A DNA stretch of 7,250 nucleotides from Oscillospiraceae bacterium (GTDB lineage Bacteria; Bacillota; Clostridia; Oscillospirales; Oscillospiraceae), in the NCBI GenBank assembly GCA_031260745.1, contig JAISKY010000144.1:1-7250 (forward strand). Direction: 5' to 3'. The notes under the pieces are model-generated. The model saw nothing but the letters and a program-made list of their open reading frames with translations, searched no databases and was not told the origin of the DNA. Shown piece by piece: positions 1-6,246 of this stretch; position 1 is the first letter of the stretch; each line of letters starts with the position of its first letter. Both the position numbers and the translations under genes were made by a program.

Positions 1-1112
1 CGAACGTAGAAACAGCCGCGTTTTATCCGGCGGCGTTTCCTTTAGCGATAGAGGTTTCCGGCAACAGCGGCAGATATGGCGCGATATACGACTCCAACGC
101 GTTAAGCGAGCTTTGGTCTGCCGTGTCGTACTCGTTGGGCGAAGCGCTGGGTACCGCGGAACTTCCGGAGGAAATCACCGAAGCCGAGTTCCGCTCCGCG
201 CTTGACGCCGAAGGCGTGTTCCTGGATTACAGGAACTTCGTGCGAGTTGACGTTATTATCAAATGGCTTGGCGTAAGCAGCGTACGGGAGCATACGGAGT
301 CAGTCCGAATGTTTTGCCTTACGCCCGACCAAAACTCGGAAGTCGCGGTAAACATTCCGCTGTCGCTGTATTATCGCGACGAAAGCGGTACGTTTTACAA
401 ATGCTCCACGGCGGCGAACTCGGAAGTTTTGCTTCAAAAACTCGGCGTATATATGCCGAACGGAGTTTACTTCGCCTACGAGTCACATTTCGGCGACGGA
501 ATTTTGCCGTACACGCTGCTGCCTGACGCCGCTCCGAACGCGGTTACGCTTACCGCGTCTAATCCGCTGTCAGTCAGCGTTTACGACCGCGATATACTTG
601 ACGCGTTCGGAATGAATCCGTTTTCGCATAATAACAGCCGCGAGGGTGACGTGTCGGTCTACGTTGAGGAGTCAATCCGGCTTATGATAAGTCCGTCCGG
701 ACACATTGACTTCAAAAGCGAGCGTGAAGCCGCCGATTTTGCCGTCGGGAATTTAGCCTCGGCTATTGAATCCGCCCATCGGCTTGTTAGCGCGTTCGCG
801 CCTAACGATTCGATGATGCTGACCTCCGCGTTGGAAACGGAATCCGGATATGAAATGACGTTTTCATATTATTACAACGGAATTGAGATAATCGCATTTG
901 AGCCGGGCGCGAAAATCACCGTTGCGAAAGGCGTAATCAGCGACGCGGTGATAAATATGCGTAGTTACTCTGCAACCGAGGAGGCAGAGCCGCTTATGCC
1001 TACGCGTCAGGCGTTCGCGGCGGTTAAGGACGCGGACGCCGGCGAGTTGAGAATCGTATACGTTGACAGCGGCGAGACAGCGGTAACGCCCGCGTGGACA
1101 ATAGTACCGTGA
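1..1112 (+). CDS. YycH/YycI-like protein, 3' part only
   Basis: The frame is open from the left edge (first full codon at base 3) to TGA at 1110-1112, giving 369 visible residues. The GTG at 123 is not a credible start: it has no Shine-Dalgarno site, and the 40 codons before it are open and read as ordinary protein (including PLAIEVSGNSGRYGAIYDS), so the true start lies outside the window. No membrane segment or catalytic motif is visible in this part. The C-terminus has a PepSY/YycI-like feel: a beta-rich stretch with YYNGIEIIAFEPGAKITVAKG, then a final VYVDSGETAVTPAWTIV. Proteins of this type are commonly encoded behind the WalR/WalK genes in Clostridia, where YycH and YycI act at the outer face of the membrane to tune the WalK kinase. 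The family call is from recalled resemblance, not a search; an unrelated hypothetical envelope protein is the alternative. A terminator follows after 26 bases, so this is the last gene of its operon. Confidence 0.5.
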   Translation, partial: NVETAAFYPAAFPLAIEVSGNSGRYGAIYDSNALSELWSAVSYSLGEALGTAELPEEITEAEFRSALDAEGVFLDYRNFVRVDVIIKWLGVSSVREHTESVRMFCLTPDQNSEVAVNIPLSLYYRDESGTFYKCSTAANSEVLLQKLGVYMPNGVYFAYESHFGDGILPYTLLPDAAPNAVTLTASNPLSVSVYDRDILDAFGMNPFSHNNSREGDVSVYVEESIRLMISPSGHIDFKSEREAADFAVGNLASAIESAHRLVSAFAPNDSMMLTSALETESGYEMTFSYYYNGIEIIAFEPGAKITVAKGVISDAVINMRSYSATEEAEPLMPTRQAFAAVKDADAGELRIVYVDSGETAVTPAWTIVP

Positions 1113-1138
1113 CGCCGAACTCTTACAATAACAACTAA

Positions 1139-1168
1139 ACGCTAAGTCTGACGGCTTGGCGTGTTTTT
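1139..1168 (+). terminator. Factor-independent terminator after the YycH-like gene
   Basis: An 8-bp stem (ACGCTAAG at 1139-1146 with CTTGGCGT at 1155-1162, one G-T pair) encloses the 8-nt loop TCTGACGG. It is followed by G and TTTTT at 1164-1168. It lies 26 bases after the upstream stop codon and just before the convergent phosphatase stop. Read leftward the same hairpin is followed only by a broken T run, so it may also slow transcription of the phosphatase gene, but less well. Confidence 0.8.
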
Positions 1169-1177
1169 GTTAAAAAA

Positions 1178-2011
1178 CTACGTTGCGTTCATATTCGCCG
1201 CAAGCCAACGCGCCACGCCGTCGTCAGTGTTCGAGCCTATAACTCCGCTTGCCGCGGATTTCAATTCCTCGCGGGCGTTAGCGACCGCGTAACACTCATC
1301 GCACGCTTGGAACAACGGCAAATCGTTCAGGTTATCGCCGAAACCGACGACGCGCTCAAAGCCGAATTGCTCACGCAACGCCATAACCGCGTTATACTTA
1401 GAGCCAAGCTCGCTGAATATCTCCAATAGCCACAAGTTTTCGGAGTAAGTTTCGCGGTAGAACGCAACCGCGATTTCGGTAACGTCCTGCAATTCGTCGT
1501 AAATCGGCTTTAGACGCTCGTACTCGCAGAGAAACGCAAAGTAGAAAATATTGCCGTCCGCGGCTTGCTCCAGCCGAGCCGCGGGAATAAACTTCTTGTT
1601 GTATTTAACGCGCCGTTCCTCGCGGAACTCAACCATATCGGGAGTTTCGCGCGACGGTTCGTAGTAAACGGACGTTGTTAATTTGTCGGTACTGTACATA
1701 AATCCGGTAAGGTCAAAGCGGTTGGAAAGCTCCAAAACGCGCTTTGTCGCGGTAAACGGCATGTACTTAACGTCGGTATATCGGTTCTTCACGGGGTCGT
1801 ACAGCACGACGCCGTTATTGAGAATAACGGGCAGTTCGAGATTAAGTCCGCTCAGAATATAGCGGGAGGTGTACTCGGTGCGCGCGGTCGCGACTGAAAA
1901 TTGAAGTCCCTCCGCGATTAATCGGTTCAGGGTTTCAGTTGTATAAGGCGTAATGCCGGCGTCGCCGGTAAGCAAGGTTCCGTCCAGGTCGGAAACATAA
2001 AGCGTTTTCAA
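1178..2011 (-). CDS. Cof-type HAD-superfamily phosphatase
   Basis: A 277-residue soluble cytoplasmic hydrolase, of normal length for the Cof/YidA-like (HAD IIB) family. These enzymes dephosphorylate small phosphorylated metabolites such as sugar phosphates and flavin or pyridoxal phosphates, using a Mg-dependent aspartyl-phosphate intermediate. All four HAD motifs are visible: motif I DLDGT with nucleophile D8 and acid/base D10, motif II T42 in VATAR, motif III K205 in GSKYNAV, and motif IV GDNLND with D226 and D230. The region between motifs II and III (about residues 80-195) is the family's C2-type cap, which sets substrate choice. The start is TTG, supported by AAAGGAG eight bases upstream; the stop is TAG. 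It has its own consensus promoter and a leader hairpin, and it converges with the YycH-like gene, so it is probably a single-gene unit. The substrate cannot be predicted from the sequence. Confidence 0.93.
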   Translation of the reverse strand: MKTLYVSDLDGTLLTGDAGITPYTTETLNRLIAEGLQFSVATARTEYTSRYILSGLNLELPVILNNGVVLYDPVKNRYTDVKYMPFTATKRVLELSNRFDLTGFMYSTDKLTTSVYYEPSRETPDMVEFREERRVKYNKKFIPAARLEQAADGNIFYFAFLCEYERLKPIYDELQDVTEIAVAFYRETYSENLWLLEIFSELGSKYNAVMALREQFGFERVVGFGDNLNDLPLFQACDECYAVANAREELKSAASGVIGSNTDDGVARWLAANMNAT

Positions 2012-2019
2012 AATAGTTG

Positions 2020-2026
2020 CTCCTTT
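2020..2026 (-). promoter_or_regulatory. Shine-Dalgarno site fixing a TTG start
   Basis: Read on the minus strand, AAAGGAG lies 8 bases before the TTG at 2011-2009. The HAD motif DLDGT follows seven residues after the start, as is normal for this family, which supports TTG as the true start. Confidence 0.85.
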
Positions 2027-2033
2027 TAGTTGA

Positions 2034-2070
2034 AAAGAACGCCGCTCAGTCTGTTGGCGTTCTTTATTTT
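2034..2070. terminator. Perfect 10-bp inverted repeat, terminator-like in both directions
   Basis: AAAGAACGCC (2034-2043) pairs exactly with GGCGTTCTTT (2056-2065) around a 12-nt loop. On the plus strand it runs into TTTATTTT (2063-2070), a fair terminator tail, although no plus-strand gene lies directly upstream. On the minus strand it falls between the phosphatase promoter and its ribosome binding site and ends in TTTTC, so it lies within the phosphatase leader RNA. It could terminate stray plus-strand transcripts, attenuate the phosphatase mRNA, or protect its 5' end. The inverted repeat is certain; the role is inferred. Confidence 0.6.
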
Positions 2071-2083
2071 ACGAATAATGTGA

Positions 2084-2112
2084 ATTATAACGCATTTCAG
2101 CAAAAAGGTCAA
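2084..2112 (-). promoter_or_regulatory. Sigma-A promoter of the HAD phosphatase gene
   Basis: On the minus strand, TTGACC (2112-2107) and a perfect TATAAT (2089-2084) are separated by exactly 17 bases. Transcription would start near 2077, giving a leader of about 65 nt that contains the 10-bp hairpin and the AAAGGAG site. Confidence 0.88.
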
Positions 2113-2159
2113 GTATTATTATCCGAGCATTCGCTTTTTCAATACCAACAAATTGCCGC

Positions 2160-2188
2160 TTGCAATTAAGTGACGGTTAATGTATAAT
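2160..2188 (+). promoter_or_regulatory. Sigma-A promoter of the exporter/two-component operon
   Basis: TTGCAA (2160-2165) and a perfect TATAAT (2183-2188) are 17 bases apart. The predicted start of transcription is near 2195, about 59 bases before the exporter start codon. It is divergent from the phosphatase promoter, with 47 bases between the two -35 boxes. The -35 overlaps a small inverted repeat, AATTGC-N5-GCAATT (2151-2167), and the spacer contains GTGAC (2170-2174), so control by a bound protein is possible but not shown. Confidence 0.85.
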
Positions 2189-2224
2189 AGCGTCGGCAGA
2201 GTTGGACAGACGAAATCACGGTAA

Positions 2225-2247
2225 CTGATAACCAATTATCAGAAAGG
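2225..2247 (+). promoter_or_regulatory. Leader palindrome adjoining the exporter ribosome binding site
   Basis: CTGATAA (2225-2231), loop CCAA, and TTATCAG (2236-2242) form a perfect 18-bp dyad. It is followed without a gap by the Shine-Dalgarno sequence AAAGG (2243-2247), which is 6 bases before the ATG at 2254. The dyad lies about 30 bases downstream of the predicted transcription start. It could be an operator for a dimeric repressor or an RNA hairpin that affects ribosome access. Confidence 0.55.
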
Positions 2248-2253
2248 CTCACT

Positions 2254-4008
2254 ATGAAAAAGCTCAAGCGCACGCTCGGTAATGTCCTGTTCCTGTTAAA
2301 ACCGTATTGGAAATACGGCAAACCGATTGTTCTGCTTAGCGTTGTCGTAGACTTAATCCTCTACCCTTTGTTCGTTGCGGCGGAAACAAAGATAGCGCAA
2401 GCGATAATTGAAGCGGCGCAATCCGGTCGCGGAGCGGCGCATATCGCGATAGTCGCGCTGTCGTATCTTGCTGTGATACTCGTTTATTGGGTATGCGGGC
2501 AAGGTCAGACACATTTGTATCGCACGTGGAAAGACCGTCAGCTTCAGTCAAATTTGGAGCGCGAAGTTTACGAGCAAGCCGTCAAAACCGATTTTCATTA
2601 CGTTGATAATCCCGCTTATTTTGATAATTACAAACAGGCGGTCGAAAAATATCCGGATACTACGAAACAGACGTTTGAACTGACTATTAATCTTATTGCG
2701 AGCGTCTTTGTGCTTGCCACGGTAATCGGGATTATGGCTGCCACATCATTTGTCGCTGTTGCTATAGCTCTCGGCGGTATTATTATCGCATCAATATTCA
2801 GAATGAGGCTCAACAGCAACTACATAAAAATGTGGGAAAAAGAAACTCCCTTCGACCGAAGAATGGGCTACCTCACGCGCCTTCTATACACGAAATCGGC
2901 AAACAATGACCTTCGCGCGACAAATGCGACGGAATATATATTAAAGGGCTTCGATAAGGCTCAAGATGGTTATGTAAATACTAAAAAGTCCTATCGTTGG
3001 AAACAGTTTTTCAATGGGTTTATGATGCACTTCGCCGACCAGATAAGCGTGTTTCTTGTACTTGTCTATGTCGCGATTGGGCTTGTGAGCGGACGGATTG
3101 AGAGCGTAGGCGTTTTTACAACGCTGATAGCCGCTACGCAAGCAATGAGCGGCGCATTAAGAAGCATTTCATATTACGTAACAGACCTAATCGCGCAAAG
3201 CCAATACGCCGATAAGATACGCAATTTCTTCGAGCTGAAATCCGAAATCGAGCCGTCAACTGACGGCGAAGCCGCTCCGGACGGAGCGTTGACGCTTGAA
3301 CTCAAAAACGTATCGTTCGCATATCCGAATTCCGATTTTGCGCTTCGTGACATCTCGCTGACAATCAAGCCGAACGCGAAAATCGCGATTGTCGGCGAGA
3401 ACGGAACGGGAAAAACCACGCTGTCGAAACTGTTGCTGCGTCTGTACGACACTGACAGCGGCGAGATTCTCTACAACGGAAAATCTATCCGCGAGTACGA
3501 CATTCACGCTCTGCGCCGCAAAATCGGAGTTGCGTTTCAGGAGCCGCAACTCTACGCGCTGACCGTGCGCGACAATATGCAAGCCTACAACTCCGCAAGC
3601 GACGACGAACTGCGCGAGGCGCTGAAAACTGTCGGTCTAGACATTGACCTCGACAGCGAAGTAACCCGTGAGTTTGACGAAAACGGCGTGTTGCTCTCCG
3701 GCGGTCAGTCGCAAAAACTGGGACTTGCGAGATTGCTAATCGGCGACTTCGGCTTGTTATTGCTCGACGAACCAAGTTCCGCGCTTGACCCGATTGCGGA
3801 GTACGAAATGACGCGTCTGATGTTTGAGAAGTCTAAAACTACGACAATAATGGTAGCGCACAGGCTCTCGACAATCCGCTACGCCGACAGAATCTACCTA
3901 ATCGCGAACGGTTCAGTAGCGGAGCAAGGCACTCACGATGAGTTAATCGCGCTCGGCGGCAAATACTCGGAGATGTTCGCGAAGCAAGCCGAAAACTATA
4001 TGAATTGA
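2254..4008 (+). CDS. ABC exporter, fused membrane and ATPase domains
   Basis: A 584-residue half-transporter expected to work as a dimer in the cytoplasmic membrane, pumping a substrate out with ATP. Residues 1-320 form the membrane domain, with hydrophobic segments near 23-45, 63-82, 144-163, 164-183, 263-280 and 283-300. The ATPase domain (about 345-580) is complete: aromatic A-loop Y357, Walker A GENGTGKTT (381-389), Q-loop Q429, signature LSGGQ (481-485), Walker B LLLLDEP (501-507) with catalytic E506, D-loop SALDP, and switch H536. There is no N-terminal peptidase domain, so it does not cleave a leader peptide the way lantibiotic AMS proteins do. The start is ATG with AAAGG 6 bases before it. 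It is the first gene after the rightward promoter, and the regulator gene begins 34 bases after its stop, so the two are probably cotranscribed. Lipid, drug or peptide export are all possible; the substrate is unknown. Confidence 0.95.
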   Translation: MKKLKRTLGNVLFLLKPYWKYGKPIVLLSVVVDLILYPLFVAAETKIAQAIIEAAQSGRGAAHIAIVALSYLAVILVYWVCGQGQTHLYRTWKDRQLQSNLEREVYEQAVKTDFHYVDNPAYFDNYKQAVEKYPDTTKQTFELTINLIASVFVLATVIGIMAATSFVAVAIALGGIIIASIFRMRLNSNYIKMWEKETPFDRRMGYLTRLLYTKSANNDLRATNATEYILKGFDKAQDGYVNTKKSYRWKQFFNGFMMHFADQISVFLVLVYVAIGLVSGRIESVGVFTTLIAATQAMSGALRSISYYVTDLIAQSQYADKIRNFFELKSEIEPSTDGEAAPDGALTLELKNVSFAYPNSDFALRDISLTIKPNAKIAIVGENGTGKTTLSKLLLRLYDTDSGEILYNGKSIREYDIHALRRKIGVAFQEPQLYALTVRDNMQAYNSASDDELREALKTVGLDIDLDSEVTREFDENGVLLSGGQSQKLGLARLLIGDFGLLLLDEPSSALDPIAEYEMTRLMFEKSKTTTIMVAHRLSTIRYADRIYLIANGSVAEQGTHDELIALGGKYSEMFAKQAENYMN

Positions 4009-4028
4009 TGTTCTTGTTCGCGGAAAAC

Positions 4029-4034
4029 AGGGAG
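4029..4034 (+). promoter_or_regulatory. Shine-Dalgarno site fixing the TTG start of the regulator
   Basis: AGGGAG ends 8 bases before TTG at 4043-4045. The receiver domain begins directly with the hydrophobic strand and acidic pair (NILLVEDD), so no residues are missing at this start. Confidence 0.8.
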
Positions 4035-4042
4035 TTTTTACT

Positions 4043-4675
4043 TTGAATATTTTACTGGTCGAAGATGACCCGGCGATTGCGGCGGGTCTGATATACGCGT
4101 TTGAGCGTGAGGGTTACGCCGTCACGCATTGCGGCTCGGTCGCGGCGGCTAACGCGGCGGGCGATGATTTTGCGCTTGCCGTCATTGACCTCGGATTGCC
4201 GGACGGGAGCGGATTCGACGTCGCGAAACCGCTGACTTGTCCGTTCCTGTTCCTCACCGCGGTAGACGACGAGGCGAATACCGTTCACGGATTTGACCTC
4301 GGCGCGGACGATTACGTTACTAAGCCGTTCCGTCTGCGCGAATTGCTTGCGCGGGTTAAGTCTGCGCTTAGACGCAATAGCGGCGCGGGCGATACTCTGA
4401 CGCTTAGCGACGTTTCCATTGACTTGAAAGCCTCTAAAGTTTTGCGAAACGGCTCGGAGGTTGACCTTACCGCGCTTGAGTATAAGCTGTTGCTGACGTT
4501 TGCGTTGCATAAAGGTCAGACTTTGACGCGAGTTCAGCTTCTTGACGCGCTTTGGGACAACGCCGGAAATTTCGTGGAGGACAATACGCTTACGGTCTAT
4601 GTTAAGCGGTTGCGTGAGAAACTCGGCGAGGACATAATTGAAACGGTCAGGGGGCTTGGATACCGATGTTCATAA
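4043..4675 (+). CDS. OmpR-family response regulator
   Basis: A 210-residue cytoplasmic DNA-binding regulator with a short receiver. Receiver (about 1-112): acidic pocket D8 and D9, phosphorylated aspartate D49 in VIDLGLPDGSG, switch T72, and conserved K94 in the YVTKPF motif. The winged-helix output domain (about 118-210) ends in the typical NTLTVYVKRLREKL recognition region and ETVRGLGYR wing. All residues needed for phosphotransfer are present. It starts at TTG with a good ribosome site and lies 34 bases after the exporter gene. Its last 10 bases overlap the kinase gene, so the two are a translationally coupled pair. OmpR-type regulators bind tandem direct repeats about 11 bp apart; such repeats lie in front of the ATPase gene two positions downstream, making that promoter the best candidate target. 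Confidence 0.96.
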   Translation: MNILLVEDDPAIAAGLIYAFEREGYAVTHCGSVAAANAAGDDFALAVIDLGLPDGSGFDVAKPLTCPFLFLTAVDDEANTVHGFDLGADDYVTKPFRLRELLARVKSALRRNSGAGDTLTLSDVSIDLKASKVLRNGSEVDLTALEYKLLLTFALHKGQTLTRVQLLDALWDNAGNFVEDNTLTVYVKRLREKLGEDIIETVRGLGYRCS

Positions 4676-5484
4676 ACAAACGCGACATAGAGCGGCTTTC
4701 CGCCGACATTCGCCGCGCGATTGACGGAGAACAAATCGACTTCCGAGAGAACAGCGAGGGCGTGTGGAGCATACTAAAAAATGACATTTACACGCTGTCA
4801 AGCCGTCTCAACGAACAGGCGGATAACCTAAGCCGCGAAAAATCCGGAATGTCTACCGCGCTTGCCGACATATCGCATCAACTTAAAACTCCGCTGACCT
4901 CCGCGCTGATGATGAGCGAACTATTGGAAAACGAGGAACTCCCGCCGAAAAAACGTCAGGAGTTTTTACGCTCGTTGCAAAACTCGCTTGAACATACGGA
5001 GCAGCTTGTATTGTCGCTGTTGAAAATCGCGAAACTTGACAGCGGAACGATTGACTTTAAGCGCGAAATCGTAATGTCGGACGCGCTGATAAACTCCGCG
5101 ATACTGCCGTTGAAAGTAATGCTGGAATCAAGGAATCAGACTCTAAACGTAAATTGCGCCGAGGTGTCAGTAGTATGCGATAAAACGTGGACGTCGGAAG
5201 CGTTGACGAACATCGTCAAAAACGCAAGCGAGTATTCGCCTGATGGCGGCGAAATAACAATAAACGGCGGCGATAACGCTCTGTTCGGTTACATTAGCGT
5301 AACCGATAGCGGCGAAGGTCTGACTCGCGAGCAGATTCCGCGCCTGTTTGAGCGGTTTCAGTCGGCAAACAAAAGAGGCGGCGTCGGTATCGGACTGAAT
5401 ATGGCTCGGACGATTATGCGCTCACAAGGCGGTGATATTGAGGTAACGATTCCGAACACATTTACTCTGAAATTCTTTAAGTGA
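4666..5484 (+). CDS. Histidine kinase lacking membrane segments
   Basis: A 272-residue kinase that autophosphorylates and passes the phosphate to the adjacent regulator. A short linker and coiled-coil-like region (1-60) is followed by the HisKA dimer domain with H71 in DISHQLKTPLT. The ATP-binding domain has N-box N186 (IVKNASEYSP), G1 box DSGEG (214-218), F-box FERF (228-231) and G2 box GVGIGLNMAR (239-248). It resembles kinases paired with FtsX-type ABC transporters in Firmicutes, which usually carry one or two N-terminal membrane helices. Here no hydrophobic stretch exists, and an in-frame TGA at 4639-4641, nine codons before the ATG, rules out a longer start. The ribosome site is a weak AGGGGG (4649-4654), 11 bases upstream. 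The start lies inside the regulator gene, so translation is probably coupled. Its signal must reach it from the cytoplasm or through another protein, such as the downstream permease. Confidence 0.94.
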   Translation: MFINKRDIERLSADIRRAIDGEQIDFRENSEGVWSILKNDIYTLSSRLNEQADNLSREKSGMSTALADISHQLKTPLTSALMMSELLENEELPPKKRQEFLRSLQNSLEHTEQLVLSLLKIAKLDSGTIDFKREIVMSDALINSAILPLKVMLESRNQTLNVNCAEVSVVCDKTWTSEALTNIVKNASEYSPDGGEITINGGDNALFGYISVTDSGEGLTREQIPRLFERFQSANKRGGVGIGLNMARTIMRSQGGDIEVTIPNTFTLKFFK

Positions 5485-5519
5485 CTAAAATGTCACTTTC
5501 CGAGTCACCGAATTGTCAC
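5479..5519 (+). promoter_or_regulatory. Tandem GTCAC elements, probable regulator-binding region
   Basis: GTCAC occurs at 5492-5496, 5504-5508 and 5515-5519, i.e. 12 and 11 bases apart, about one helical turn each. The flanks extend to (T/A)GTCAC in all three. A reversed copy, GTGAC, sits at 5481-5485, so AAGTGAC-N6-GTCACTT (5479-5498) is also a 7-bp inverted repeat. The spacing and the TGTCA core resemble the PhoB-box style used by OmpR-family regulators. The last element ends 10 bases before the TATAAT box, where an activator would touch RNA polymerase. The likely ligand is the regulator encoded at 4043-4675; this is inferred from position and spacing. Confidence 0.65.
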
Positions 5520-5529
5520 ATTGGCGGAA

Positions 5530-5535
5530 TATAAT
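5530..5535 (+). promoter_or_regulatory. -10 box of an activator-dependent promoter
   Basis: A perfect TATAAT, but at 16-18 bases upstream there is no -35 resembling TTGACA (the sequence reads ACCGAA). TTGTCA at 5513-5518 is only 11 bases away, too close to serve as a -35. The GTCAC array covers the -35 position, as expected for a promoter needing an activator. Predicted transcription start is near 5542, leaving a leader of about 24 nt with the GGAGG site. Confidence 0.68.
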
Positions 5536-5553
5536 ACGGACAATGAAGAACTC

Positions 5554-5558
5554 GGAGG
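5554..5558 (+). promoter_or_regulatory. Shine-Dalgarno site deciding the ATPase start
   Basis: GGAGG lies 7 bases before the ATG at 5566. It selects this ATG over an in-frame TTG at 5521, which has no ribosome site and lies upstream of the predicted transcription start. Confidence 0.88.
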
Positions 5559-5565
5559 AAATACT

Positions 5566-6246
5566 ATGGAAATCTTAAAGGTTGAAAATCTGCGCAAAAC
5601 TTACGGCGTCGGCGACAATCAGGTAAAAGCGGTAGACAGTATATCGTTTAGCGTTGAAAAGGGAGAATTTGTCGCGATAATAGGAGCAAGCGGTTCCGGT
5701 AAGTCAACGCTTCTGCATCTAATCGGCGGAGTTGACCGTCCTACGTCCGGTAAAGTCTACATAGACGGACAGGACATTTACGAACTGGGAGAAAGTCAAC
5801 TCGCGATATTCCGCAGACGCAACATCGGACTGATTTACCAGTTTTACAATCTGCTCCCGACGCTTAACGTGACGGAGAATATCTTACTTCCGCGCCTTTT
5901 GGACGGACGCTCGGCTAATAAGGAAAAACTTGACTCCATACTGCAAACTACGGGGCTAAGTGACCGCGTAAGTCATCTGCCGAATCAACTTTCGGGCGGT
6001 CAGCAGCAACGCGTGTCAATCGGCAGAGCGTTAATCAACGACCCCGCGCTTATTCTTGCCGACGAACCTACCGGAAACCTTGACAGCAAATCGGGCGGCG
6101 AGGTTATGGAACTTCTGAAATACAGCAATAAGCGATTCGGACAAACGCTTATCCTGATTACGCACGACGAACGCATCGCTCTTCAAGCAGACCGTATCAT
6201 TAAGATTGAGGACGGCAGGATTGAGGACAGGAGGGCGTCGCGATGA
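5566..6246 (+). CDS. ABC transporter ATPase, MacB/LolD/BceA type
   Basis: A 226-residue stand-alone ATPase of the usual length for this family. It powers an FtsX-like permease by mechanotransmission at the cytoplasmic membrane. Motifs: Walker A GASGSGKST (40-48), Q-loop Q92 in LIYQFYNLLPTLNV (typical of the LolD/MacB/BceA group), signature LSGGQQQR (142-149), Walker B LILADEP (162-168) with catalytic E167, D-loop GNLDS, and switch H200 in LITHD. All catalytic residues are present. Its stop overlaps the permease start as ATGA (6243-6246), so the two are coupled and form one transporter. In Firmicutes such pairs next to a two-component system commonly confer resistance to cell-wall-active peptides, by freeing the target or removing the drug, and signal to the kinase. 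Here the pair has its own probable regulated promoter just upstream. Confidence 0.95.
   Translation: MEILKVENLRKTYGVGDNQVKAVDSISFSVEKGEFVAIIGASGSGKSTLLHLIGGVDRPTSGKVYIDGQDIYELGESQLAIFRRRNIGLIYQFYNLLPTLNVTENILLPRLLDGRSANKEKLDSILQTTGLSDRVSHLPNQLSGGQQQRVSIGRALINDPALILADEPTGNLDSKSGGEVMELLKYSNKRFGQTLILITHDERIALQADRIIKIEDGRIEDRRASR

Noticed and set aside
123..1112. GTG at 123 as the start of the first gene
   Set aside because: No ribosome site is present, and the upstream frame is open to the window edge with protein-like sequence, so the gene is cut by the window instead.
2191..2212. CGTC...GACG dyad in the exporter leader as a riboswitch stem
   Set aside because: Only 4 bp pair over a 14-nt loop, and nothing else resembles a known riboswitch in a leader of about 59 nt.
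2180..2224. 14-codon open frame starting with ATG at 2180, a possible leader or signal peptide
   Set aside because: Its start codon overlaps the spacer and -10 of the promoter and it has no Shine-Dalgarno site, so it would not be on the mRNA.
4052..4510. Minus-strand open frame of 152 codons
   Set aside because: It lies entirely opposite the response regulator, whose receiver and DNA-binding motifs are complete. It has no ribosome site or domain of its own.
5479..5499. 7-bp inverted repeat after the kinase gene as a terminator
   Set aside because: Its stem is short and not GC-rich, and only TTTCC follows. It fits better as part of the GTCAC regulatory array.
5521..5565. In-frame TTG at 5521 that would add 15 residues to the ATPase
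   Set aside because: It has no ribosome site, overlaps the promoter -10 box, and lies upstream of the predicted transcription start. The ATG at 5566 has GGAGG 7 bases before it and begins at the normal family N-terminus.
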